Below are positions 9,797 through 17,798 of a DNA stretch of 64,000 bases, piece after piece (positions within the stretch are counted from its first letter, which is position 1; every line of letters starts with the position of its first letter). Origin of the DNA: Leifsonia psychrotolerans. Lineage in GTDB: Bacteria > Actinomycetota > Actinomycetes > Actinomycetales > Microbacteriaceae. Where the stretch lies: NCBI RefSeq assembly GCF_013410665.1, contig NZ_JACCFM010000001.1, positions 2,356,001 through 2,420,000 on the forward strand, in the 5' to 3' direction. The position numbers and the translations under genes are program-made. The notes beneath the pieces were generated by a model, which was given only the letters and a program-made list of their open reading frames with translations, did no database searches and was not told the origin of the DNA.

Positions 9797-11275
9797 CTAG
9801 GCCGTGAGGTGCAGCGTTGCCGCCGTTGCCGCGAGCGAGGCCTTGGCGACTGCCGGATCGTCGGACAGCTTCGTGCCGAGGCTCGGGATCATCTCGCGCA
9901 GTTTGGGTTCCCAGCCGGGATACTGCTCAGGGAAGCAGCGCTTGATCAGGTCAACCATGATCGGCGCCGCTGTCGAGGCGCCCGGCGACGCTCCGAGCAG
10001 GCCGGCGATACTGCCGTCGGCCCCGGTGATGACCTCGGTGCCGAACTGCAAGACGCCGCCCTTGTTCGGGTCTTTCTTCATGACCTGCACGCGCTGGCCG
10101 GCTGTGATCAGTTCCCAGTCCGCCATTTTGGCGGTAGGCATGAACTGCTGCAGAGCCTTGAGTTTGGTGCTCTTCGACGCAAGCACCTCGCCGACCAGGT
10201 ATTTCACCAAGGCGAAGTTGCTCAGGCCGACCTGCATCATCGGGCCCAGGTTGTGGGCACGAATCGAGAACGGCAAGTCGAACCAGGTGCTGCGCTTCAA
10301 GAACTTCGGGGTGAACCCGGCGTACGGTCCGAACATCAGCGAGGGTTCGCCGTCGACGATACGGGTGTCGAGGTGAGGCACCGACATGGGCGGGGCACCC
10401 ACCGAAGCCTTGCCATACACCTTGGCCTGGTGCTGGGCCACGATTTTCGGGTTGGTGGTTTTCAGGAACTGCCCGCTGATCGGGAAGCCGCCGAATCCTC
10501 TGATCTCGGGGATGCCGCTGTTCTGCAGCAGCGCCAAGGCACCACCACCCGCACCGACGAAGACGAAGCGGGCGTTGACCTCGCTGCGGGTCTGACCGAC
10601 CAGTCGCAGCAGTTTCACCCGCCAGGTACCGTCTTGCTTCTTCGTGAGACCGGTGACCTCCTGGTTCACGTGCACGCCGGCACCGTGAGCGACGAGGTCG
10701 CGGAAGAGGAACCGGGTGAGGGCGCCGAAGTCGACATCGGTGCCCGATTCGATCCGGGTGGCGGCGATCTTCTGCTTGGGGTTGCGCTTCTTCGTCAGAA
10801 GCGGGGTCCATTTGCTGATCGTGGCCGGGTCGTCGCTGAATTCCATGCCCTGGAACAACGGCTCGTCTTTCAGCACCGCGACGCGACGCTTGAGGTATTC
10901 GATATTCGCCGCGCCGTGCACAAAGGTCATGTGCGGAGTGGAGTTGATGAACTTCTCGGGTTCGGGCAGCACACCCGTCTCCACGAGGTGCGACCAGAGC
11001 TGACGGCTGATCTGAAACTGCTCGTTGATACTCACGGCCTTCTCGGCTGTGACGGACCCGTCGGGCGCTTCCGGCATGTAGTTCAGCTCACAGAGAGCGG
11101 CATGACCGGTGCCCGCGTTGTTCCACGGGTTCGAGCTTTCTTGGGCGACTTCGCCCAATCGCTCGTAGACCTGGATACTCCAGTCCGGTTGCAACTGCTT
11201 GATCAGGGTGCCAAGGGTGGCACTCATGATGCCCCCACCAATGAGTACGACGTCGACGGGAGCCTGAGAATTCAC
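9797..11275 (-). CDS. mqo: Malate:quinone oxidoreductase
   Basis: A membrane-associated FAD enzyme oxidising malate to oxaloacetate and passing electrons to the quinone pool (TCA cycle). The GTG at 11275 gives 492 residues, the family length, with the FAD motif DVVLIGGGIMSATLG near 8-22 and the downstream block SSNPWNNAGTGHAALCE. The frame continues open upstream to 11464, but those residues are Arg/Ser-rich and unconserved. This is the first gene of the mqo-tdk-ugd-HAD operon. Confidence 0.93.
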   Translation of the reverse strand: MNSQAPVDVVLIGGGIMSATLGTLIKQLQPDWSIQVYERLGEVAQESSNPWNNAGTGHAALCELNYMPEAPDGSVTAEKAVSINEQFQISRQLWSHLVETGVLPEPEKFINSTPHMTFVHGAANIEYLKRRVAVLKDEPLFQGMEFSDDPATISKWTPLLTKKRNPKQKIAATRIESGTDVDFGALTRFLFRDLVAHGAGVHVNQEVTGLTKKQDGTWRVKLLRLVGQTRSEVNARFVFVGAGGGALALLQNSGIPEIRGFGGFPISGQFLKTTNPKIVAQHQAKVYGKASVGAPPMSVPHLDTRIVDGEPSLMFGPYAGFTPKFLKRSTWFDLPFSIRAHNLGPMMQVGLSNFALVKYLVGEVLASKSTKLKALQQFMPTAKMADWELITAGQRVQVMKKDPNKGGVLQFGTEVITGADGSIAGLLGASPGASTAAPIMVDLIKRCFPEQYPGWEPKLREMIPSLGTKLSDDPAVAKASLAATAATLHLTA

Positions 11276-11594
11276 ACTGTCCAGCCTATCGCGGCGCGCC
11301 GCCTTCTCTTGCCGCACCCCGCTCTCAGGGGCGATACTCTGCGCTTGGCTGGATTGTGGCGCCTGAGCTGACCGGCTCAGGGCCATCTTCGAGCCGCGTG
11401 GCCTGGTTCGATGCGCTGTCGTGACTGCCGGGAAGCGTCGGTGTCGCCGTTTCACCGCCGACACCTCACAGCAGGCTGCACTGTTCGTGGGAATTCGCTG
11501 GATACCCGCGCCCGGGGGAATCCGACACCGCCGGGAGGCGAGAGCGAAGAAACTCTACCCTCGTCAGGGGCGCAAAGTTGGTAGCATAAGCGCA
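11276..11594. other. Divergent region between mqo and the response regulator
   Basis: A 319-nt non-coding stretch holding the promoters of both neighbours. A 7-bp inverted repeat (CCTGAGC 11362-11368 / GCTCAGG 11375-11381) is visible. No clear promoter hexamers or small gene could be supported, and no TCGA-rich repeats occur here. Confidence 0.5.
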
Positions 11595-12428
11595 ATGCAC
11601 ACTCAGGGGGAACGGCGTATCGCCGTCATCATCGAAGACGACATCGACATCCGTCACCTTCTCGAAACGGTGCTTGGTCAGGCCGGGTTCGAAACGGTGT
11701 CGACGGCGAACGGCCTGGACGGCATCGAGGCCGTACGCGAACACGACCCGATCGTCACGACTCTGGACGTGAGCATGCCGGGGATCGATGGGTTCGAAGT
11801 CGCCAAGCGAATTCGAACGTTCAGCTCGACCTACCTCGTGATGCTCACCGCTCGGGATGAAGAGATCGACATGCTTCAGGGCCTCGACTCGGGTGCCGAT
11901 GATTATGTGACAAAACCGTTTCGCCCGCGCGAGTTGCGCGCACGCATCGAGGCGATGCTGCGACGCCCGCGTGCACATGGCACGCCCGGCGGCACGGAAT
12001 CCGCGTTGGTCGCCACCGCGACTCAGGTCCCCGAGCCGGCCCCGGTCAGCGATGCGCCAGCTGGTGCCGATATGTCGGTCGCGATCCCGGCCGAGGACAA
12101 CTGGCTGCGTCACAATGGGCTGCGGTTGAATGCCGCCACGCGCATCGTGACCCTCCACGACGACGAGATCGACCTGACGCGAAGCGAGTTTGAGCTCTTG
12201 GCAGCGCTGCTTGAATCCGGGCGCCGGGTGCGGAGCAAGCAGGACCTGGCATTGCTGGTGCGCGGCGACCCGTATCTGACCAGCGGGTATGTGAGTGAGA
12301 CCGACAAGCGTGCGGTCGAGGTGCATCTCACGAATCTGCGTCGGAAGCTCGGTGATAACGCGCAATCACCGCGTTTCGTTGAAACGGTTCGCGGCGTCGG
12401 CTACCGGCTGAGCGCCAGCCGCGCGTAG
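11595..12428 (+). CDS. OmpR/PhoB-type response regulator
   Basis: A two-component transcription factor of 277 residues. The receiver domain (1-125) has the acidic pair Asp15/Asp16, phospho-acceptor Asp58 (TLDVSMPG), Thr85 and Lys107 (TKPF). A long Ala/Pro-rich linker of about 45 residues precedes the winged-helix DNA-binding domain (about 172-275, ending FVETVRGVGYRLSA). The ATG at 11595 starts the receiver fold properly. Its stop codon directly abuts that of the convergent Hpt-like gene. The only sensor kinase in the window lies at 16113-17789, making it the likely partner by location, though this is not proven. Confidence 0.9.
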   Translation: MHTQGERRIAVIIEDDIDIRHLLETVLGQAGFETVSTANGLDGIEAVREHDPIVTTLDVSMPGIDGFEVAKRIRTFSSTYLVMLTARDEEIDMLQGLDSGADDYVTKPFRPRELRARIEAMLRRPRAHGTPGGTESALVATATQVPEPAPVSDAPAGADMSVAIPAEDNWLRHNGLRLNAATRIVTLHDDEIDLTRSEFELLAALLESGRRVRSKQDLALLVRGDPYLTSGYVSETDKRAVEVHLTNLRRKLGDNAQSPRFVETVRGVGYRLSASRA

Positions 12429-12884
12429 CTACGCGCACGCGGGCGGATGCGCCAGGCGTGCAGTGAGCGCGAGGCAAGAGTTCTCGCCCAGTTCGAGCAC
12501 GTCTGCGATCTGCACCGAGCAGGCGAGCAGCTCAGTGGTCTGCAGAGCAGCAAGCATTCTGAGCGCGGCAGCCTCCAGCGGGATTGCACCCAACATCCGG
12601 GCCGAGGCGCGGATGCTCAGCAGCACGACGTAGGCGGCCTCCGTCTCCTCCTCCGCGAACGCATTCGTCAGCCTCTGGGCACGGGTCTCCCAGAGGCTGA
12701 CGAAGTCTTCGACAAAACGACGGGTGCTCTCGTCGTCGCCCGACATGTCCACGAGCAATGCTGCAAAAGCAGCCTCGTCGATGTACTCCGACGTCGACCA
12801 AGCGAAGGCGCGTGCAGCCCTTCTGCGCGACCCTCCCCCGTCGGACGTCTCGTCACGGTGACGGTGCGGGACGACGAGACGCAT
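12429..12884 (-). CDS. Hpt-like protein lacking the phospho-acceptor histidine
   Basis: A 151-residue protein whose body (about 33-150) resembles a histidine phosphotransfer domain: an N-terminal YIDEAAFAALLVDMSGDD helix, FVEDFVSLWETRAQRL and the core LLSIRASARMLGA. In active Hpt domains that core reads AHxLKGSAxxLGA. Here the His position aligns to Leu89 and the Lys to Arg92, so phosphotransfer is not expected. The ATG overlaps the SipW-type peptidase stop by 1 nt (TGATG), implying coupled translation. It ends against the convergent response regulator. A binding or anti-phosphorelay role is my inference; a different helical bundle is the alternative. Confidence 0.65.
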   Translation of the reverse strand: MRLVVPHRHRDETSDGGGSRRRAARAFAWSTSEYIDEAAFAALLVDMSGDDESTRRFVEDFVSLWETRAQRLTNAFAEEETEAAYVVLLSIRASARMLGAIPLEAAALRMLAALQTTELLACSVQIADVLELGENSCLALTARLAHPPACA

Positions 12885-13465
12885 CAGCTGGCCAGCGCTG
12901 CATGGCGGCCGTGCACACGCTGCGCGCGGGGCGCCGCAGCCTCACGCTGAGCGCTGCGTCGCGGCCAGAAGGCCCCCATGACAAGCGCCGTCGCACCACA
13001 CGTGATCGAACCGAGCACGAGCGGATTGCTGAACCAGACGATTACAGCGGCCAGCCCCGGTGCCGACCAGAGCACGATGCGCACCTGGGACACGGTGTAG
13101 GGCGCCGGGTCTTCCAACTCGTTCGCGTCGCCCTTGAGGGTGATTGAGCGACTGCCGTCGGCCGCAACAGCAGACGCGCTCGTCACCCGGTGGGTCACCG
13201 GCAGTTCGCCGGAGCGGTCCACGGTGACAACGTCGCCGACGCTGATCTCGGCTGCCGGGATCTCGTGCACGATCGACACCGATCCGGTCGGAATCGTGGG
13301 ACTCATCGAACCGGTCTTGAACATGATCAGCGAGATATTGAAGAAGAAGGCGAGCGCGACCAGGGTCAGGGCGATCAGTCCGCCCAACGCCGCAAGGTTC
13401 AAAGCGGTTTCGCTCAGTCCGCGGCCAATGCGGCGGGATGTGGGCAGAGTGTGACTGGAAGTCAT
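12884..13465 (-). CDS. sipW: SipW-type (ER-type) signal peptidase I
   Basis: A membrane peptidase of 193 residues. One N-terminal membrane segment (about 21-46) is followed by the serine box FKTGSMSPTIP (catalytic Ser53) and the HEIPAAEISVGDVV strand. THRV (His92) sits where bacterial-type enzymes have Lys, so the dyad is Ser-His as in SipW and the ER signal peptidase. A second hydrophobic pair lies at about 132-167. It follows the two SipW-type secreted proteins and overlaps the Hpt-like gene by 1 nt, so it most likely processes those two proteins specifically, as SipW does for TasA in Bacillus. Confidence 0.88.
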   Translation of the reverse strand: MTSSHTLPTSRRIGRGLSETALNLAALGGLIALTLVALAFFFNISLIMFKTGSMSPTIPTGSVSIVHEIPAAEISVGDVVTVDRSGELPVTHRVTSASAVAADGSRSITLKGDANELEDPAPYTVSQVRIVLWSAPGLAAVIVWFSNPLVLGSITCGATALVMGAFWPRRSAQREAAAPRAQRVHGRHAALAS

Positions 13466-13520
13466 CGTCGGTCACTCTCCTTTCTTATTCAGTCGATGGT
13501 CGGAGTGGCAGTACTGCGAG

Positions 13521-14159
13521 CTAGCTCGACACGGCGTTGAACGTCCAGACCGGAGCAGCACTCTTGCCCTGGGCATCGTTCGTGGCGGTGGTGGGAAGGG
13601 TGACCGCGAAGCAGTAGTTGATCTGGGTGGCACCCTTGGCGCGGAGCGGGAGCGACACTCCGGCCGGCTGGCTGGCCGTGACGGGCGAGCCCGGAGCGAC
13701 GACCGTCGCACCGGCGGCGAACGATGTCGCCGTGCAGGCGCCGGCCGAGCCGCTGGGAATGCTCGTCACACCGTAGGTGAGGAAGGCACCGAGCCCGGTG
13801 CCGCTCGTGGCGTTGGTCGCAGCGGCCGCCAGGCTCACGGCACCGGCCACCGTGGTCGCGCTGCCCTTCACGGAGAAGAGCGCATAGCTGGTAGTGCCCG
13901 GCGCCATGCCCGCAACCGGCACCGGGAAGTTCAGTGCTGCGGGAGCGGATGGGCCGTGCTGGCCGAACGCGCCACCGTTGACACTTCCGACGATGTCAAA
14001 GCGGCCTGCGGTGAAGCCGGCCGTGGCCGTCTCGCTGTCATTCCATGATGCAAGGGTGGCGGTGGCTCCGACACCGAACACCAACGCACCGGCCAGGATC
14101 GCACGGAGCCGGGTGAACCGGCTGACTCTGCGGTTCCGGGGATATGAATGACGAGGCAT
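13521..14159 (-). CDS. SipW-type signal-peptide secreted protein, copy A (TasA/camelysin-like)
   Basis: A 212-residue exported protein. A basic N-terminus (MPRHSYPRNRRVSRF) leads into the alternate-type signal segment RAILAGALVFGVGATATLAS and then WNDSETATAGFTAG, the hallmark of SipW-dependent exported proteins. The mature part is Ala/Thr/Ser/Gly-rich, probably beta-sandwich, with two cysteines (GACTATS and YCFAV) that could form a disulfide. It lies 15 nt after its paralogue and 55 nt before the sipW-type gene. A fibre- or matrix-forming role is inferred from TasA/camelysin; sequence alone does not prove it. Confidence 0.8.
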   Translation of the reverse strand: MPRHSYPRNRRVSRFTRLRAILAGALVFGVGATATLASWNDSETATAGFTAGRFDIVGSVNGGAFGQHGPSAPAALNFPVPVAGMAPGTTSYALFSVKGSATTVAGAVSLAAAATNATSGTGLGAFLTYGVTSIPSGSAGACTATSFAAGATVVAPGSPVTASQPAGVSLPLRAKGATQINYCFAVTLPTTATNDAQGKSAAPVWTFNAVSS

Positions 14160-14174
14160 GACGGCCAGGTGGGG

Positions 14175-14786
14175 TTACGGAAGGACCGTGGCGGTGGACA
14201 CTGCGTTGAACTCCCAGGTCACAGTGCCCGTTGAGCCCTGAGCCAGAGTGCTGTCGGCCGTCACCGCGACGCACAGGAAGGCCGGGGTGTTCGCTGCGGC
14301 CAGGACGAATGCCGGGGCGACAGAACTCGCCTTGACGTTGGCCGTCGGCGCAACCTCGGTGCCGGCGGCGTACTTGACGGAGTCACAGCCCCAGGCGTTG
14401 GTCTTCACGATGCGGTAGGTGAGGTGGTCACCGATGCCGGCGGCGGCGGCGGACTTGATGCTCACATCTGCGGCGTTGGTCGTGCCGGTGGCCAGCTTCA
14501 CCGCGAACGGCGCATACACCGTCGTGTTCGGCGAAAGGGTGTTCGGCCCGGCTACGAAAGCCAGCGACGCGGCTGCGGTGCTGGGCGCGTCCTTCCAGTC
14601 GGCCGCTCCGCTGCCGCCGGTGATGCTGCTCTGCAGGTTGAACGATCCGCCGGTGAAGCCGCTGGCGGCGAACTCGGAATCGTTCCACGAGGCCAAAGTG
14701 ACGGCCGCTCCGACGCCGAGCACGAGGCTTCCGGCGAGGATGGCGCGGGCTTTCAGCCCAAATGATGTGCTAACGATCTTCTTCAC
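14175..14786 (-). CDS. SipW-type signal-peptide secreted protein, copy B (TasA/camelysin-like)
   Basis: A 203-residue paralogue of the next gene, first of the sipW unit. The GTG at 14786, 7 nt after AAAGGG, gives VKKIVSTSFGLKARAILAGS followed by LVLGVGAAVTLASWNDSEF, the same alternate-type signal segment. The mature region has NAWGCDS and FLCVAV cysteines in places equivalent to copy A and ends VTWEFNAVS, like copy A's VWTFNAVS. Upstream in-frame codons belong to the leader. Likely exported and processed by the adjacent SipW-type peptidase. A 164-nt leader with a strong hairpin precedes it. Confidence 0.8.
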   Translation of the reverse strand: MKKIVSTSFGLKARAILAGSLVLGVGAAVTLASWNDSEFAASGFTGGSFNLQSSITGGSGAADWKDAPSTAAASLAFVAGPNTLSPNTTVYAPFAVKLATGTTNAADVSIKSAAAAGIGDHLTYRIVKTNAWGCDSVKYAAGTEVAPTANVKASSVAPAFVLAAANTPAFLCVAVTADSTLAQGSTGTVTWEFNAVSTATVLP

Positions 14787-14950
14787 GATGTGCCCTTTGT
14801 CTGCGATGTCTGAGAGTGATCGAGACTGGAGCATCCGTTGCCCCGTCTCGTGATTACAGAATGACGGGCCGAATGCAGGGTTGCGAGCATGAAGGCACAC
14901 CCGTAGCCCAGGGTTTCCGCAGTTTTTGCGCAGGTGCGGCTCGGGCAGGC
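14787..14950 (-). promoter_or_regulatory. Structured 5' leader of the sipW operon
   Basis: Non-coding gap between the degenerate GGDEF gene and copy B. On the minus strand 14850-14821 folds into a 30-nt hairpin: CGAGAC pairs with GTCTCG, GGGGCA pairs with TGCTCC (one G-U), with a single bulged A and an ACGGA loop, ending 34 nt before the GTG start. The 5' half contains GCGGAAACCCTGGGCTACGG with a repeated AACCCTG. I could not fold this half to any riboswitch consensus I know, so only the hairpin is claimed. Confidence 0.5.
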
Positions 14951-16123
14951 CTACGGTCGTGTCAGGGCAACGGCGATGTCGTTGCCGCCGGATGTCTTCA
15001 CGACGTTGACGGCCTGGGTGACAGCCGTCATGAGGGTCGTCAGATCGAAGCCGTGCGCGAGGGTGTCTGCAACGCTGAAGCTTGCGGTGAGACGGATGAC
15101 GTCAGCCGACGGCAGCGGAGTATCGGTCAGCCTCGCCTGAATGTCTTCGGCGATCGCGATCGACTCGGCCGGAGAGGCAACACCCGCAAGAATCAGAAAC
15201 CGGCCGGCGGCCGGGTGGCCGATCAGTGCCGTCGGTGGAACAGTCCGGCGCAGCGTCTCGGCGAACGAGGCGATGGCTTCGTCGCCGGCGGTTCTGCCGA
15301 ACGCGAGGTTGAAATCGGGAAGCAAATCGATGTCAGCGCTGATCAGCGCGAAGGGAACTGGGCCGCCCGGCGCCTGCTCGGCTCGCTGCAGGTGATCGGT
15401 AGCAGCCTGGGTGAAAGCGCTCGCCGAGAGCACGCCGGCCCGGGAATGAATTCCATCGGCGAAGTCCCCCACTGCACCACCCGACGCCCGTTCCGCGCGC
15501 AGGATCGACAAGGCGATGGCCAACGACACCATCAGAATCATGTTCACGAAGGTGATGGTGGCCGTGCCGAAGACCATCTCGAAGAACGGGTTCTTGGGAC
15601 CCATCGTGACAAGAGCCGCAGCCCGCGTGCCGTAGAAGATCGCGACGGTCACGAATACCACCAGGGCGATGCGCCCGTTGACATCGCGTTTGAGCCTGCG
15701 GGTGAAGAATTCGACCGCCGCGCATGCTGCCATCACGGCCACCCCGAGATTGGATTCGGCAGCGCCGGCCCAGCCCCCGGCATCCGGCCCGCGAACGATG
15801 ACGCCCAGTGCAGCGACAGCGGCGACGACACCGACCGCCCACAATCGCGATGTGCGGCCATTGAACACGCGCGCCCCTGACCACATCGACCCGAGCGCCA
15901 CGGGAAGAGCCATGTTCCCGATAATCAATGCAATCCAGGTTTCGGGGTTCATCGCGGCCACGGTCAAACCGAACGCTCCCACCATCGCGGCCATGAAGCC
16001 CACACTCCACAGCTGTCCGACGCCATCGTTGCGTCGAAAAGTCGTGTTCACGATGAAGAATGTGCCGCAGAGCACGGAGATGATTCCGCTCACGGCCAGA
16101 AGTGTCAATGAGTCAAGTTGCAC
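14951..16123 (-). CDS. Membrane protein with degenerate GGDEF domain
   Basis: A 390-residue protein with about seven membrane helices (1-205) and a C-terminal GGDEF-fold domain (about 228-388). The fold markers survive (ALISADIDLLPDF, FGRTAGDEAIASFAETLRR), but the GGDEF signature is replaced by AAGRF at 305-309. Diguanylate cyclase activity is therefore not expected; binding of GTP or c-di-GMP, or a purely structural role, is possible. It overlaps the histidine kinase by 11 nt and precedes the sipW operon by 164 nt. Confidence 0.8.
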   Translation of the reverse strand: MQLDSLTLLAVSGIISVLCGTFFIVNTTFRRNDGVGQLWSVGFMAAMVGAFGLTVAAMNPETWIALIIGNMALPVALGSMWSGARVFNGRTSRLWAVGVVAAVAALGVIVRGPDAGGWAGAAESNLGVAVMAACAAVEFFTRRLKRDVNGRIALVVFVTVAIFYGTRAAALVTMGPKNPFFEMVFGTATITFVNMILMVSLAIALSILRAERASGGAVGDFADGIHSRAGVLSASAFTQAATDHLQRAEQAPGGPVPFALISADIDLLPDFNLAFGRTAGDEAIASFAETLRRTVPPTALIGHPAAGRFLILAGVASPAESIAIAEDIQARLTDTPLPSADVIRLTASFSVADTLAHGFDLTTLMTAVTQAVNVVKTSGGNDIAVALTRP

Positions 16124-17789
16124 GGGGCTCCCCCATCTCGGCCAGCGGCTGGACTCCGGTCACGGGAAGCGTGGCAATTGCCGTTGTGCCTCGGCCCGGC
16201 TCCGAGGTCAGACGAAGGTCACCGCCGTGCTGGCGCATGATGTCGCGGCTGAGACTCAACCCGAGACCGGTGCCGTGCACGCTCGAACCGCGCACCGAGT
16301 CGGCCCGGTAGAAACGTTCGAAAAGTCGTGTCTGCTCGGCTGCGGTCATGCCGTTTCCCGTGTCGCTCACCCGCACCTCGACCACCCCCGCCGTCAGCTG
16401 CACCGCAACACCGATGCGACCGGAGTGCACATTGTATTTCACGGCGTTCGAGAGCAGGTTGTCAACAACCTGGCGAATGCGAAAGGGGTCGACCTTCATC
16501 GAAATCGGCTCACTCTCGCTCTGCTCGAATGTGATGTTGCGTTCCTGCGCCAGGGGGCGAATGGATTCCACGGCGTCTTCGACGATGGCACCCAGGTCGC
16601 AGGTCTCGACAGTGAGGGTGAACACGTTCGACGTGTCGTTGGTGGCGGTCAGAAGTCCGGACACGAGCGCAAGCAGCCGGTCGGCGTTCTTCTCCGCCAC
16701 GGTCAGCATGTGCCGGGTCGACGGATCGAGCCGTTCATCGTCGAGGGCGAGTTCCAGATAGCCGAGAACCGATGTGAGCGGCGTGCGCAATTCATGCGAG
16801 ACGGACGAGACGAGATCATCCCGGGCTTGAATCGCGCGCATTTCCACGGTGACGTCACGCAACACGATGACGCTGCCGTCGAATACGCCCTCGTGGTCGG
16901 TCAACGGCCGGGCCGACACCAGGAAGGCGGCACGGTCGCCCCCGGGAGCCCCCATCCAGACGGTCACCCTGTCGATCGTCTCACCGCGGAGTGCTCGGCG
17001 GAACGGACGGTCGTCGTCCTCAAACTGAGTCACCGCATCTTCGCGGTAGAGTACGGCTGGCATCGGCACGTCGTTGCGAGGTCCGAACCGAGCCAGGATC
17101 TCCCGCTGGGCCCGGTTCACCAGGTGGGAGTCTCCGGCGCGGTTAAAGCTGATCACGCCAAAGTCGACGGCGTTCAGAATCTCGTCGAGCGTTTGTTCTT
17201 GTCGGCGGGAACGATGCAGTGCAAGCTCGAATAGTCCGGTCTGCTGGGTGAGAAGTGCCCGCTGCGCGGCTGCACGCCGGGTTGTTCCATAGGTTGTGGC
17301 AGCAACGAAGGTCAGCACAATGGGCACGATCGCCAGCCGAGGGATCTCCACTTCCTGCAGGGCGATCTCCCGGTTCAACGCGCTGCCCCAGACCAACCCC
17401 GCGGCCAGCACCACGCCACCGATAGCCCCCGATACCCCGAAGTTGCTCGAGAGCCAGATCACCGGAAAGATGAGCAGAAAGGTGGCGCCGAGCAGCGGCT
17501 CGGCCTCGCGCATGAGCACGATGGAGGCGATGGCGAGCACCGGCAGGACGGTGATCCAGACCAGGGGAAGCCGTGCCCAGGGAACGGCTGCAGCCAGCCC
17601 TGTTGTGACGAAGATCAAGATCATCGCGCTGAAGAAGAGCGTGTTGCTCAGCATCTCCGGCATCACCACCGCGGCGATCACCGCGAGCAGCAGAGTCGAC
17701 GCCGTGAGCAGCAGCTGGGAAACGAGCGCGGAACGCCCGACGGCGGTGCCGGCGACCTCGAAGAGCCGGTTGCGCTGAAGGTCCCCCAT
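16113..17789 (-). CDS. Membrane sensor histidine kinase with PAS-like domain
   Basis: A 558-residue kinase. Six or so membrane helices lie within 20-170, then a PAS-like region (about 200-315). HisKA follows with SSVSHELRTPL (His332), then an HATPase_c domain with N-box NLLSNAVKYN, G1 DTGNGM and G2 GTGLGLS. The start lies 9 nt after the GGDEF-EAL stop, and the end overlaps the degenerate GGDEF gene by 11 nt, so the three form one transcript. AAGGA sits immediately before the ATG, so initiation probably relies on translational coupling. The response regulator at 11595 is the probable partner. Confidence 0.9.
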   Translation of the reverse strand: MGDLQRNRLFEVAGTAVGRSALVSQLLLTASTLLLAVIAAVVMPEMLSNTLFFSAMILIFVTTGLAAAVPWARLPLVWITVLPVLAIASIVLMREAEPLLGATFLLIFPVIWLSSNFGVSGAIGGVVLAAGLVWGSALNREIALQEVEIPRLAIVPIVLTFVAATTYGTTRRAAAQRALLTQQTGLFELALHRSRRQEQTLDEILNAVDFGVISFNRAGDSHLVNRAQREILARFGPRNDVPMPAVLYREDAVTQFEDDDRPFRRALRGETIDRVTVWMGAPGGDRAAFLVSARPLTDHEGVFDGSVIVLRDVTVEMRAIQARDDLVSSVSHELRTPLTSVLGYLELALDDERLDPSTRHMLTVAEKNADRLLALVSGLLTATNDTSNVFTLTVETCDLGAIVEDAVESIRPLAQERNITFEQSESEPISMKVDPFRIRQVVDNLLSNAVKYNVHSGRIGVAVQLTAGVVEVRVSDTGNGMTAAEQTRLFERFYRADSVRGSSVHGTGLGLSLSRDIMRQHGGDLRLTSEPGRGTTAIATLPVTGVQPLAEMGEPRAT

Positions 17790-17798
17790 TCCTTGAGC

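Noticed and set aside
9206..11371. 721-codon plus-strand open frame across tdk and mqo
   Set aside because: It is antisense to two well-conserved genes, with Arg/Gly/His-rich composition and no recognisable domain.
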